Shown: positions 1 to 5,918, numbered from the stretch's first letter. The stretch: 6,618 nucleotides of DNA from Flavobacteriales bacterium UBA5871 (GCA_002432085.1 DJFN01000032.1:1633-8250); one strand, 5' to 3'. The notes: generated by a model from the letters alone, not told the origin. Made by a program: numbers and translations.

Positions 1-902
1 GGAAATTCCAGTATTACATCCTGCTGCACGTGATCATTTTCATGTGGGGATTTACCGGTATTCTGGGCAAGCTGATCGGGATCGATGCCCTGTATATTGT
101 ATGGTACCGCATTCTGATCGCTTTTTCTTCGCTGGCGATCGGGCTATATCTGCTGAAAATGCCGATGCGCATTCCCGACCGGAAATTCATGCTCAAAACG
201 CTCGGTGTCGGGATTATCGTGGCCACGCACTGGATTACTTTTTATACATCCATTCAGCTGTCGACCGCTTCGCTGGGCATTTTGTGTCTTTCCACCACAA
301 CTTTGCACGTGACGTGGCTCGAGCCGCTGGTGTTCAAAAAGCGTTTTTCATGGATCGAATTTCTGTTCAGCTGCCTCGTGATTTTTGGGATCTGGTTCGT
401 TTCCGATTCGTTCAAGCCACAGGAAATGATAGCGCTGATGATTGGCCTTTTCTCCGCTTTGTGTGCCGCGTTTTTCTCGGTTTTCAACGCAAAGCTGGCC
501 GAAGATATTCCTTCATCGAGTATCACGCTGCATGAAATGGCTATCGGGCTGGTGTTTATGACGATTGTGCTGGCCAGTCGTGGCATGTTGAATGAAAAGA
601 TGTTCGAAATGACTGCGCAGGACGCCGCGTGGCTGTTGTTCCTCGGAATTCTGTGTACTTCGTTCGCTTTCCTGGCGACCATTGAAGTGATGAAAAAACT
701 CGGGGCTTTTACCGTTTCGCTGAGCATCAATCTCGAGCCGGTTTACACGATCCTGCTCGCCATTCCCATTCTCAGCGAAGACGAGCTGCTGAACGGCGAT
801 TTCTATGTCGGCTCGGCAATGATCATCGCTGTGGTGATCGCCAATGCAATTTACAAGGCTTGGGTGCGGGCGAAGGCCGAAAAGCTGAAACTGAATAAGT
901 AA
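1..902 (+). CDS. EamA-family (DMT superfamily) transporter, 5' end cut by window
   Basis: Inner-membrane permease of the drug/metabolite transporter superfamily; members export amino acids, nucleotides or other small metabolites, and the substrate cannot be read from sequence. The frame is open from base 3 to the TAA at 900-902, giving 299 visible residues, close to the usual length of about 300. A GTG at base 30 is a possible start, but the nine in-frame codons before it (KFQYYILLH) read as the normal family N-terminus, so I infer the true start lies just upstream of the window. The protein is about ten hydrophobic helices in two EamA halves: WGFTGILGKL near the start of the first, and NLEPVYTILLAIP in the second, the expected position of the conserved LEP element. 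The C-terminus is basic (KAWVRAKAEKLKLNK) and therefore probably cytoplasmic. It converges with the gene ending at 915. Family assignment is firm; substrate unknown. Confidence 0.9.
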   Translation, partial: KFQYYILLHVIIFMWGFTGILGKLIGIDALYIVWYRILIAFSSLAIGLYLLKMPMRIPDRKFMLKTLGVGIIVATHWITFYTSIQLSTASLGILCLSTTTLHVTWLEPLVFKKRFSWIEFLFSCLVIFGIWFVSDSFKPQEMIALMIGLFSALCAAFFSVFNAKLAEDIPSSSITLHEMAIGLVFMTIVLASRGMLNEKMFEMTAQDAAWLLFLGILCTSFAFLATIEVMKKLGAFTVSLSINLEPVYTILLAIPILSEDELLNGDFYVGSAMIIAVVIANAIYKAWVRAKAEKLKLNK

Positions 903-922
903 CTTCACCATCTTTCAGGCTT
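882..922. terminator. possible weak bidirectional terminator hairpin between convergent genes
   Basis: AAGCTGAAA (882-890) can pair with TTTCAGGCTT (913-922) with one bulged C and a loop of about 22 bases. It spans both stop codons of the convergent pair. The loop is long and there is no clean U-run on either side, so this is only a weak candidate, listed because the 12-base gap offers no other termination signal. Confidence 0.2.
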
Positions 923-1190
923 CGTCCATTTTATCAATCAGATCCGTATTCTTTTGCCAGCGCTTTTTTTTGTTTCTATAGAAATAAAAGGCAACGGACC
1001 ACCACAACAGGTAATTGAGCAGCACAGAACACCAGGCAATTAAACCCGAATTGTGGCCGAAATCAAAGGGAAAGAAATGCAGCCAGTCGCAGATTTTTCC
1101 CAACAAACCGTCAAATCCCGTCAGATATGGCAGGACGAATCGTTCTAAAAAGAGGTAAATCGGAGTAAATACGAAATAGAAGATTTTCAC
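915..1190 (-). CDS. small membrane protein with two predicted helices, function unknown
   Basis: I do not recognise a named family. The 91-residue product has two hydrophobic stretches, roughly residues 3-23 and 49-71, joined by an aromatic segment with HFFPFDFGHNSG (38-49). A basic cluster RNKKKRWQK (72-80) follows helix 2, which by the positive-inside rule places the C-terminus in the cytoplasm. The start is GTG at 1190; it is the only plausible one because the preceding in-frame stop is TAG at 1199-1197 and the next methionine is residue 88. The gene begins six bases after the stop of the secreted-protein gene, in the same frame, so it is probably the last gene of the metF transcript. The regular hydrophobic pattern and tight spacing make it more likely real than a chance frame, but no homology search was possible. 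Confidence 0.65.
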   Translation of the reverse strand: MKIFYFVFTPIYLFLERFVLPYLTGFDGLLGKICDWLHFFPFDFGHNSGLIAWCSVLLNYLLWWSVAFYFYRNKKKRWQKNTDLIDKMDEA

Positions 1191-1196
1191 CCGAAC

Positions 1197-1736
1197 CTAT
1201 TTCCACTTACGGTTCACGCGCTTTGTCAGCTTTTTGCGAAGTTTTTTCATCACACCGTCGCGGGAGCTGATGCCGCCGATTTTGAGCAGGTCCGTATAAA
1301 CGAGCTCGCCGTTGCGGTAGAAATGGAATTCCAGCGTTACGGAAACGATGTCTTCTTTATAGAGGGAAAACAGGTTTTCAGCGGACAGGTCTTCGGCCAG
1401 CGTAATCTTCTTCTCAGAAGGCTTGAAACGACGATCGTAGCCGCGAACGGAAACGAGCATCAGGGTGTTGATGCCTTTTTCAGCCAGGATTTTCGTAATG
1501 GAATCGGTCATCAGCACCTGCGGATCGCCGCCCTGCTTCAACAGGTTGAGCGACACGGTGTTCTTGACGTTGCACTGCGAAAGGATCTCCGCAATCGCCA
1601 CTTCGAGGGTAAAACGGTCCTGCTGGTCGTTGATATGACTAACCACCAGTGCGTTAGTGAGATTCAGGTCTTTGGATTGCGCCAGGGAAAGCCCTGTAAA
1701 CAATACCATTCCGAAAAGTAGCGCTGCTTTTTTCAT
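1197..1736 (-). CDS. secreted/periplasmic protein of unknown function with basic C-terminus
   Basis: 179 residues. A clear signal peptide (MKK, then hydrophobic residues 4-18) with a likely signal-peptidase I site after S17-L18-A19, before Q20. There is no lipobox cysteine; the only cysteine is C55. The mature part looks like a small alpha/beta protein: a probable strand-helix unit around residues 75-98 ending in TLMLVSVRGYDRRFKP, then a strand pair around 130-150 (VSVTLEFHFYRNGELVYTDL). The last 16 residues (KKLRKKLTKRVNRKWK) are strikingly basic and could bind an acidic or membrane surface; that is inference. ATG at 1736 lies three bases after the metF stop (TGA TCT ATG), so the gene is almost certainly co-transcribed with metF, possibly by translational coupling, since no ribosome-binding site is visible. 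I cannot assign a family or a link to folate. Confidence 0.8.
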   Translation of the reverse strand: MKKAALLFGMVLFTGLSLAQSKDLNLTNALVVSHINDQQDRFTLEVAIAEILSQCNVKNTVSLNLLKQGGDPQVLMTDSITKILAEKGINTLMLVSVRGYDRRFKPSEKKITLAEDLSAENLFSLYKEDIVSVTLEFHFYRNGELVYTDLLKIGGISSRDGVMKKLRKKLTKRVNRKWK

Positions 1737-1739
1737 AGA

Positions 1740-2690
1740 TCAGAAGATTTGACTCGCAATGGTTTTCACCGAAGCGGAAGTCGACATAGTATAATAGTGA
1801 ATGCACGGCACGCCGGCATCTTTCAATTCTTTGGACTGGTGAATTCCCCATTCGATTCCCACCTGTGACGCATCGGCATTGGTCCTGCATTTCAGCAGCT
1901 CTTTGCTGAGCTCTTCCGGGAAGTCGATGTGGAAGAATTTCGGTAAGAACGAAATATGGTTCAACGTTTTGATCGGTTTGATCCCCGGAATGATCGGTAC
2001 ATTGATTCCCGCGGATTTGCACATTTCAACGAAGTTGAAGTACTTTTTATTGTCGAAGAACATTTGTGTAACAATGTATTCCGCACCTGCATCGACTTTC
2101 GCTTTCAGGTACTGAAGATCGGTCGAGAGGTTCATCGCTTCGAAATGCTTTTCCGGATAGCCGGCAGCACCCATACAGAAGTTCGTCGGGTCCATGTGGA
2201 TGTCATCTATGACATAATGTCCTTTATTCATGCCAGCGATCTGCTCAATGAGCTCAACGGCGTAGCGGTGACCTTCCGGATGCGGTTTGAACCCGGTTTC
2301 GGTTTTGATGGGATCGCCGCGCAAAACGAGGACGTTGTCGATACCGAGGAATTGCAAATCGATGAGCGCGTTTTCGGTCTCTTCGCGTGAGAAACCGCCA
2401 CAGATCAGGTGTGGAACGGCATCGACCTGGTATTTGTTCATGATAGCCGCACAGATTCCAACAGTTCCGGGACGCTTGCGAATAGCGATTTTTTCGAGCA
2501 AACCGTTCTCGCGCTCTTTGTAGATGTATTCTTCGCGGTGATAAGTAACGTTAATGAATTTCGGCTTGAATTCCATCAGCGGGTCGATTCCATCGTAGAT
2601 GGACTGGATGTTGGCTCCTTTGAGCGGCGGCAGGATTTCAAAGGAAAATAGCGTGTCTTTCGCTTCTTTTAAATGATCTATAACTTTCAT
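1740..2690 (-). CDS. metF: methylenetetrahydrofolate reductase
   Basis: Cytoplasmic flavoenzyme that reduces 5,10-methylene-THF to 5-methyl-THF, the methyl donor for methionine synthase. The 316-residue product covers the whole family (E. coli MetF is 296). Visible landmarks: FSFEILPP at 15-22, where E18 matches the catalytic Glu28 of E. coli; NVTYHREE near 47-54; TVGICAA near 76-82; LRGDP at 123-127, where D126 matches Asp120 near the flavin; TQMFFD near 208-213, whose glutamine matches the folate-binding position; and a C-terminal IHYYTMS motif. I chose ATG at 2690. The frame can be extended to a TTG at 2726, but that codon lies inside the predicted -7 promoter element and the extra residues do not resemble MetF. 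Two more genes follow at 3 and 6 bases. No SAM riboswitch is apparent in the short leader. Confidence 0.96.
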   Translation of the reverse strand: MKVIDHLKEAKDTLFSFEILPPLKGANIQSIYDGIDPLMEFKPKFINVTYHREEYIYKERENGLLEKIAIRKRPGTVGICAAIMNKYQVDAVPHLICGGFSREETENALIDLQFLGIDNVLVLRGDPIKTETGFKPHPEGHRYAVELIEQIAGMNKGHYVIDDIHMDPTNFCMGAAGYPEKHFEAMNLSTDLQYLKAKVDAGAEYIVTQMFFDNKKYFNFVEMCKSAGINVPIIPGIKPIKTLNHISFLPKFFHIDFPEELSKELLKCRTNADASQVGIEWGIHQSKELKDAGVPCIHYYTMSTSASVKTIASQIF

Positions 2691-2723
2691 GTCTTGATCG
2701 TGTGTTCGAAAAAAGGGTGGTCG

Positions 2724-2753
2724 CAAAGATAATCAAAGGCTTGAGTGTAGCAG
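2724..2753 (-). promoter_or_regulatory. predicted metF promoter (Bacteroidota type)
   Basis: On the - strand TATCTTTG (2731-2724) matches the Bacteroidota -7 consensus TAnnTTTG exactly. CTG at 2753-2751, 19 bases upstream, is a two-of-three match to the -33 TTG. Transcription would start near 2718, giving a leader of about 28 bases before the ATG at 2690. This supports that start over the TTG at 2726. The -33 is weak, so spacing and position are inferred. Confidence 0.6.
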
Positions 2754-2963
2754 CACGCGTTTTCCTTAAAAACTCGGGGGCTCTTGCTTACCCGGGTAGA
2801 CACCGGTTATGTCTGATTTTTTTAGTTGACGCTTTCCCAGTAATGACGGGCAATTTGTAATTATTTGTTAAAAACTGTCATCAACAAAATAGATCCCGGT
2901 TTCCTGCGTTAATTTTGTTACCAAGAACGACTGAAATCAGCTCTTCAAACTTTGGTACGAAAG

Positions 2964-2993
2964 TTGATAACAGTTATTCAGAGGTTAGTTTTC
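2964..2993 (+). promoter_or_regulatory. possible + strand promoter with a palindrome in its spacer
   Basis: TTG (2964-2966), 19 bases, then TAGTTTTC (2986-2993) fits the Bacteroidota TTG-N19-TAnnTTTG layout except for the last base of the -7. ATAAC-A-GTTAT (2967-2977), a perfect 11-base inverted repeat, sits in the spacer where a repressor could bind. No + strand gene follows; the only thing downstream is the hairpin at 3018-3049, so any transcript would be about 55 bases. Low confidence. Confidence 0.25.
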
Positions 2994-3017
2994 ATAAGTA
3001 GTAGTAGTTTAGGTTGG

Positions 3018-3054
3018 AACAAGAGAGAGGCGCCCGCTTCTCTCTTGTTGTTTT
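3018..3054 (+). terminator. strong terminator-like hairpin with T-run, no gene upstream
   Basis: AACAAGAGAGAGGC (3018-3031) pairs with GCTTCTCTCTTGTT (3036-3049) over 14 base pairs including one G-U, closing a GCCC tetraloop. It is followed by G and TTTT (3051-3054). The T-run lies on the + strand side; on the - strand the hairpin is followed by mixed sequence, so termination of + strand transcription is the better reading. No + strand coding region precedes it. Confidence 0.55.
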
Positions 3055-3150
3055 ATGCAGATTTGTTTTAAACCAATTCCCAGCAAAAGCCTTTCCCAGG
3101 GATTCGCAAATTTTGTTCACACGCGGATCTGATTATCTGCAACCGGGAAA

Positions 3151-3168
3151 GCATCGGCTGGCCGATGC
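3151..3168 (-). terminator. candidate terminator of the five-gene operon
   Basis: GCATCGG-CTGG-CCGATGC is a perfect 7-base-pair GC-rich stem with a tetraloop, about 50 bases beyond the operon's stop codon at 3218. Read on the - strand it is followed by TTTCCC, a poor U-run, so it may terminate inefficiently or protect the 3' end. Another 6-base-pair stem (3123-3140) lies further downstream. Confidence 0.4.
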
Positions 3169-3180
3169 GCTAATTCGTGC

Positions 3181-3203
3181 ACCTGTCTGCCGACAAGGCA
3201 GGT
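3181..3203. repeat. imperfect palindrome, possible interspersed repeat and 3' hairpin
   Basis: ACCTGTCT (3181-3188) pairs with AGGCAGGT (3196-3203) over eight positions including one G-U, loop GCCGACA. It lies 14 bases after the operon's last stop codon. The CCTG/CAGG style resembles short palindromes dispersed in intergenic DNA of some Bacteroidota; that is recollection, and only one copy is visible in this window. It may also serve as a 3'-end stabiliser. Confidence 0.4.
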
Positions 3204-3217
3204 TCGCGGGAAATATG

Positions 3218-3775
3218 TCACTTTTGGTTATTCTCTTCATCGGCTTGTTCCTCGTCTTCAGAGGATGTTGGATCGGCGTCTTTTGATTCGTGCATTTCCT
3301 GGTCTTCTTCTTTCTCCAGCTCTTTGAGCTCGTCGTTTTCAAGCTCCATGCGAAATTCCTCCGGCTCTTCTTCGATCAAATGCATTTTCTTCATCGCCCT
3401 GCGCGACAGCTGGCCGATGAAACCGTTGATGGTTTTTTCGTTCTTGCGGTAGAGATAGCTCGCAATCTGTTGAACGACAAGCGCTTTCAGATAGCCTTTC
3501 GGAGAATTGTTTTTCCCCATGAGCTTTCCTATCAGGTAGTTGAGACCAAGACTGCCCGCCAGTCCGCCGGCTTTTTCGCCCACTTCCACGTCTTCACGAA
3601 TGTTATCAATGGCCGATTTTACCAGCTCGGCAGGCTGCAGTGATTTGTAGATCTCGATGAGATCCGCTTTCAGGACGTCTTCCTGTTCGTCGCGCACACG
3701 CTCGAGGTGAGCGATACGGGTTTTCATATCGGCGTGTGAAGCGAAGTTGTTCTTTTTTACGATTTTCTCCAGCAT
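3218..3775 (-). CDS. unrecognised protein with long acidic C-terminal tail
   Basis: 185 residues; I recognise no named family. Residues 1-65 are charged and helical-looking with many K, E, R and D (LERVRDEQEDVLKADLIEI), probably coiled-coil or amphipathic. Residues 66-108 are the least polar part: a glycine-rich stretch (KAGGLAGSLGLNYLIGKLMG) and LKALVVQQIASYL, too short and broken for clear membrane helices but able to associate with a membrane. Residues 135-185 form a low-complexity tail in which about half the residues are E or D. The start is ATG at 3775, six bases after the stop of the holin-like gene, so translation is probably coupled. In E. coli the holin-X-type yqjE sits between yqjD and yqjK, small membrane-associated proteins; this gene takes a comparable position, though I see no clear homology. 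It is the last gene of its run. Confidence 0.8.
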   Translation of the reverse strand: MLEKIVKKNNFASHADMKTRIAHLERVRDEQEDVLKADLIEIYKSLQPAELVKSAIDNIREDVEVGEKAGGLAGSLGLNYLIGKLMGKNNSPKGYLKALVVQQIASYLYRKNEKTINGFIGQLSRRAMKKMHLIEEEPEEFRMELENDELKELEKEEDQEMHESKDADPTSSEDEEQADEENNQK

Positions 3776-3781
3776 GGCTTC

Positions 3782-4150
3782 TCAGTCTTCGTTGAACATT
3801 TCCCGGATCAGGTGATCACGCACGGGATTCAGTACCCATTTCCGCCGGGCGATGTAGACGATCAGTCCCAGCACCAGGAAAATCCCGGAAAGAATAGCGA
3901 ATCCATGGCCGTAGCTGCCTACCAGCTCGGAAAGATAGAATCCGCCGGCCAGGCTGATAAAGAGAATGAACAGGACCACCAGTACGCCCAGCAGAGCAGC
4001 CAATGCGCCCACAGAAGCCACGATAGCAGCTTTTTGCGAGGTTTTGAGCACCGTCAGCTCGTAGCGCGTGGCTAAATAGTCCCGCAGATCGTCGTTGAAT
4101 TTTTCAATCGGCGTAGGTTCTTCGGTTTGTGTTTTCTTGTCGTTTTCCAT
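3782..4150 (-). CDS. holin-X-superfamily (YqjE-like, PF07332-type) small membrane protein
   Basis: 122 residues. A polar N-terminus (1-15, rich in E, K and T) leads into a probable amphipathic helix (16-40, KFNDDLRDYLATRYELTVLK). Two membrane helices follow at about 42-68 and 82-102, separated by a short turn (ELVGSYGHG). The basic ARRKW after helix 2 and the tail NPVRDHLIREMF point to a cytoplasmic C-terminus. This layout is that of proteins usually annotated 'phage holin family' and of E. coli YqjE; despite the name, these are normally chromosomal genes and no phage gene is nearby. The molecular role is unknown. ATG at 4150 follows the AI-2E-family stop by 27 bases, and the next gene starts six bases after its stop. 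The family call rests on helix layout and recognition of style, not a search. Confidence 0.75.
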   Translation of the reverse strand: MENDKKTQTEEPTPIEKFNDDLRDYLATRYELTVLKTSQKAAIVASVGALAALLGVLVVLFILFISLAGGFYLSELVGSYGHGFAILSGIFLVLGLIVYIARRKWVLNPVRDHLIREMFNED

Positions 4151-4177
4151 GTCGTTGCCGTTTGAGATGTCATTTTG

Positions 4178-5323
4178 TCAGAGTATTTCGCGTGCCTCGG
4201 CATCCGCTTCGTCGTCATCGTGCTTTTCGCCGCGACTACCGGCGTTCAGATCGGGAATACGGATATAGTACCAGTTGAATGTTTTCGGAATGTTGTCGCC
4301 CATGAGCAGCCCGATCGGCTTGAGGTTGTCGATCCGATCGAACACCACTTTCAGAATGGCGATCATCGGAATGGCGAGGAACATTCCCGCAACGCCCGCC
4401 AGGTGCCCGCCGATGATGACCGCAATAATGGAAGCGAAGGCATTGATGCTTACTTTCGAGCCCACGATGCGCGGCATCAGGATGTTGTTATCGATCAGCT
4501 GCACGAAGGCATTCACACCCAGCACGCCGATGATGGCGCTGAGCTCGGTCGAGGAAACCATGGCCACCAGTAAGCTGATGATGCACGCCACGATGATCCC
4601 GATGTAGGGAATGAGATTCAGAACGGCTGTCAGCAAGCCGAGGAAGATGAAGTATTCCACCCCGATGATCCAGAGTCCGAGCGAAGTCATGGCGGCCACA
4701 ATGACCATTTCGAGCAACAGTCCGGAGATGTAGCTGCGCACCACGGATTTGATTTCGAACAGCACTTCCCGCAGGGTCGGATGATGCACTTTCGGCGTGA
4801 TCTGGTGCAGGAATTTGAGGATCAGTGCGCGGTAGAGCAATATCAGGAAGGTGTAAATGAAAATCAGGATGAAGCTCATCAAACCGCCGGTGATGGAGCC
4901 GATCGAGCTGCCGGCAATCTTTTTGGACTGCTCAACCGTGGTTTCGAGGTATTGTTCCTGCTCAGTAGAGCTGATCTTGAATTTCCCCTGGACCCAATGC
5001 TGCAGATGATCGATGTGGTAGTAAATGTTCTTCTTGATCTGCGGGAGATCGTTCATGAATACGGCTATTTGCGAGCTGAGAAAATAGATCACCACAAACA
5101 CGATGAATAAAGCGAAAATGAGTGCCACGCTAATAGCAATGATGTGCGGTAAGCGTAGCTTGTTGTTCAGGAAATTCACCATCGGGCGAAGGAGAATAGC
5201 GAACAGCAGGGCCATAAAGACGGGGAACAGGATTTCCCGTCCGAAGTAAAGCACCAGAACGATGAAGGTGATGATAATGCAGATCGAAGCTGCACGTGTA
5301 ACTTTTAAGTTGTTGACTGTCAT
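4178..5323 (-). CDS. AI-2E-family (PerM/UPF0118, PF01594) membrane protein
   Basis: Polytopic inner-membrane protein, 381 residues, about eight hydrophobic segments (near 12-29, 31-48, 60-82, 146-167, 200-222, 225-254, 259-276, 296-326). Family landmarks: NLIPYIG at 236-242, IDNNILMPRIVG at 277-288 and GGHLAGVAGM at 305-314. Members have been linked to autoinducer-2 export or to sodium/proton exchange, so the substrate is open; nothing here shows quorum sensing. The soluble part between helices 3 and 4 (about 83-145) is typical. The last 17 residues (GEKHDDDEADAEAREIL) are acidic. I chose ATG at 5323: the frame runs back to an ATG at 5551, but those 76 residues would overlap the cupin gene in another phase and are cysteine/arginine-rich shadow sequence. 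A 61-base gap separates it from the cupin stop; TACATTTA there is a near match to a -7 element but lacks a -33. Confidence 0.92.
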   Translation of the reverse strand: MTVNNLKVTRAASICIIITFIVLVLYFGREILFPVFMALLFAILLRPMVNFLNNKLRLPHIIAISVALIFALFIVFVVIYFLSSQIAVFMNDLPQIKKNIYYHIDHLQHWVQGKFKISSTEQEQYLETTVEQSKKIAGSSIGSITGGLMSFILIFIYTFLILLYRALILKFLHQITPKVHHPTLREVLFEIKSVVRSYISGLLLEMVIVAAMTSLGLWIIGVEYFIFLGLLTAVLNLIPYIGIIVACIISLLVAMVSSTELSAIIGVLGVNAFVQLIDNNILMPRIVGSKVSINAFASIIAVIIGGHLAGVAGMFLAIPMIAILKVVFDRIDNLKPIGLLMGDNIPKTFNWYYIRIPDLNAGSRGEKHDDDEADAEAREIL

Positions 5324-5384
5324 GTAAAAAGGTGTTGCACCATTAAATGTAAGACATTGTTTTTCAAAAAAATTACCCTCAGAC

Positions 5385-5918
5385 CTAAATTTGCTTTTTT
5401 TGGGAAGGGTTCGAAAACTCCCAGAAATGGAGCAACGGAACGCTGTTTCCCGACACCGGATCAGTCGCCGGCAAAGGAACCGCTGCGATGTTCCGATCAG
5501 TCTGCGGCCGCTCGCCGATGAGTCCGTATTGCATGTCGTATTTCCGTCCATCCGGATAGCCGCCGATGCAGATTATCTGTCGTTCTTTTTCGAGATTGCA
5601 ATGCGCCACGCCTGCCGGTATTACGAGCACATCGCCTTTTTCGAACAGAATGGTTTTTCCATGTTCACCGCCGAGCTGAATGAAGGCTTTTCCGTGAATA
5701 CAGCCCAGCACTTCGTGTGTTATGCTGTGGTAGTGATGATACGTGTAAATACCAGCTTTCCAGTTATTGCCCCAGCCATTGCGGTAAAAAAGGCTTTTTA
5801 TCCTCCACCCGCGAAAAATCCAGGGAAGATCGAGCACATTCTTATAGTGCAGTGCCGGGAGTGTATTGTTAGGGAAGTTTCCATCGTCGTTCAGTGTGAT
5901 TGCTCTAATCCTTTTCAT
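5385..5918 (-). CDS. YjlB-type cupin-domain protein
   Basis: Cytoplasmic single-domain cupin, 177 residues, similar in layout to Bacillus YjlB, whose reaction is unknown. Motif 1 fits the canonical cupin spacing exactly: G56-X5-H62-X-H64-X4-E69-X6-G76, within the stretch YHHYHSITHEVLG. Motif 2 is G95-X5-P101-X-G103-X2-H106 (GDVLVIPAGVAH). H62, H64, E69 and H106 are the expected metal ligands, so it should bind a divalent metal. Family-type features follow: IGGYPDG, RPQTDRNIAAVPLP and a DPVSG...PLL segment near the C-terminus. ATG at 5918 lies inside the end of the YihY gene; the two overlap by 14 bases in different frames, which points to translational coupling. Its position between two membrane proteins does not reveal a substrate. 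All metal ligands are intact, so it is probably a working protein. Confidence 0.9.
   Translation of the reverse strand: MKRIRAITLNDDGNFPNNTLPALHYKNVLDLPWIFRGWRIKSLFYRNGWGNNWKAGIYTYHHYHSITHEVLGCIHGKAFIQLGGEHGKTILFEKGDVLVIPAGVAHCNLEKERQIICIGGYPDGRKYDMQYGLIGERPQTDRNIAAVPLPATDPVSGNSVPLLHFWEFSNPSQKKQI

Larger units (their letters stand above)
2874..3054 (+). ncRNA. candidate structured small RNA (speculative)
   Basis: Three structural elements line up in one orientation with no gene. AACTGTCATCAAC (2874-2886) is complementary to GTTGATAACAGTT (2963-2975) with one mismatch in 13. Between them, AATTTT (2911-2916) can pair with AAAGTT (2960-2965) and TACCAA (2919-2924) with TTGGTA (2952-2957), closing a smaller hairpin CTG-AAAT-CAG (2931-2940). 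The outer and inner helices overlap at 2963-2965, so they would be alternatives at that point. The block ends in a terminator-like hairpin at 3018-3049. The 5' end is unknown: TAATTTTG at 2910-2917 fits the -7 consensus but has no -33 partner. The pairing was done by eye and could be chance in AT-rich DNA. Confidence 0.25.
2691..3217. other. 527-base intergenic region: promoters, inverted repeats and terminators, no gene
   Basis: No open frame here has credible coding character; the longest ATG-initiated frame I see has 25 codons (3055-3132, +). The region appears AT-richer than the genes by eye. It holds the metF promoter at its left end, a 10-base palindrome TACCCGGGTA at 2789-2798, nested inverted repeats at about 2874-2975, a strong hairpin at 3018-3049, and three hairpins at 3123-3203 after the five-gene operon. 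I found no tRNA, no known riboswitch consensus and no IS ends. Confidence 0.8.

Noticed and set aside
2691..2726. Upstream TTG start for metF, adding 12 residues
   Set aside because: The TTG lies inside the predicted -7 element, the added residues (MRPPFFRTHDQD) do not resemble MetF, and ATG at 2690 gives a normal N-terminus.
2691..2820. SAM or cobalamin riboswitch before metF
   Set aside because: The predicted leader is only about 28 bases, and I find no SAM-I core (such as the GATGAAACC...GGCAACC pattern) or B12-box further upstream.
3055..3132. 25-codon + strand frame right after the strong hairpin
   Set aside because: It starts in the terminator's T-run, has no ribosome-binding site and no recognisable peptide features; length is within chance.
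3197..3217. GGTTCGCGGG as a tRNA T-arm
   Set aside because: No acceptor, D or anticodon stems can be assembled around it; it is the flank of the 3181-3203 palindrome.
3782..4150. Prophage or lysis cassette because of the 'holin' family name
   Set aside because: No endolysin, structural, integrase or terminase gene is nearby, and YqjE-like members of this superfamily are common chromosomal genes.
4175..4607. Long + strand open frames opposite the AI-2E-family gene and elsewhere
   Set aside because: They are antisense to genes with clear family motifs and have low-complexity or histidine/arginine-rich translations typical of shadows.
4178..5323. Quorum-sensing (AI-2) locus
   Set aside because: The family name is historical; no luxS, lsr or receptor gene is present, and other members are reported as ion exchangers.
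5324..5551. Extended N-terminus for the AI-2E-family protein
   Set aside because: It would overlap the well-supported cupin gene by 167 bases in another phase, and the residues are cysteine/arginine-rich shadow sequence without membrane character.
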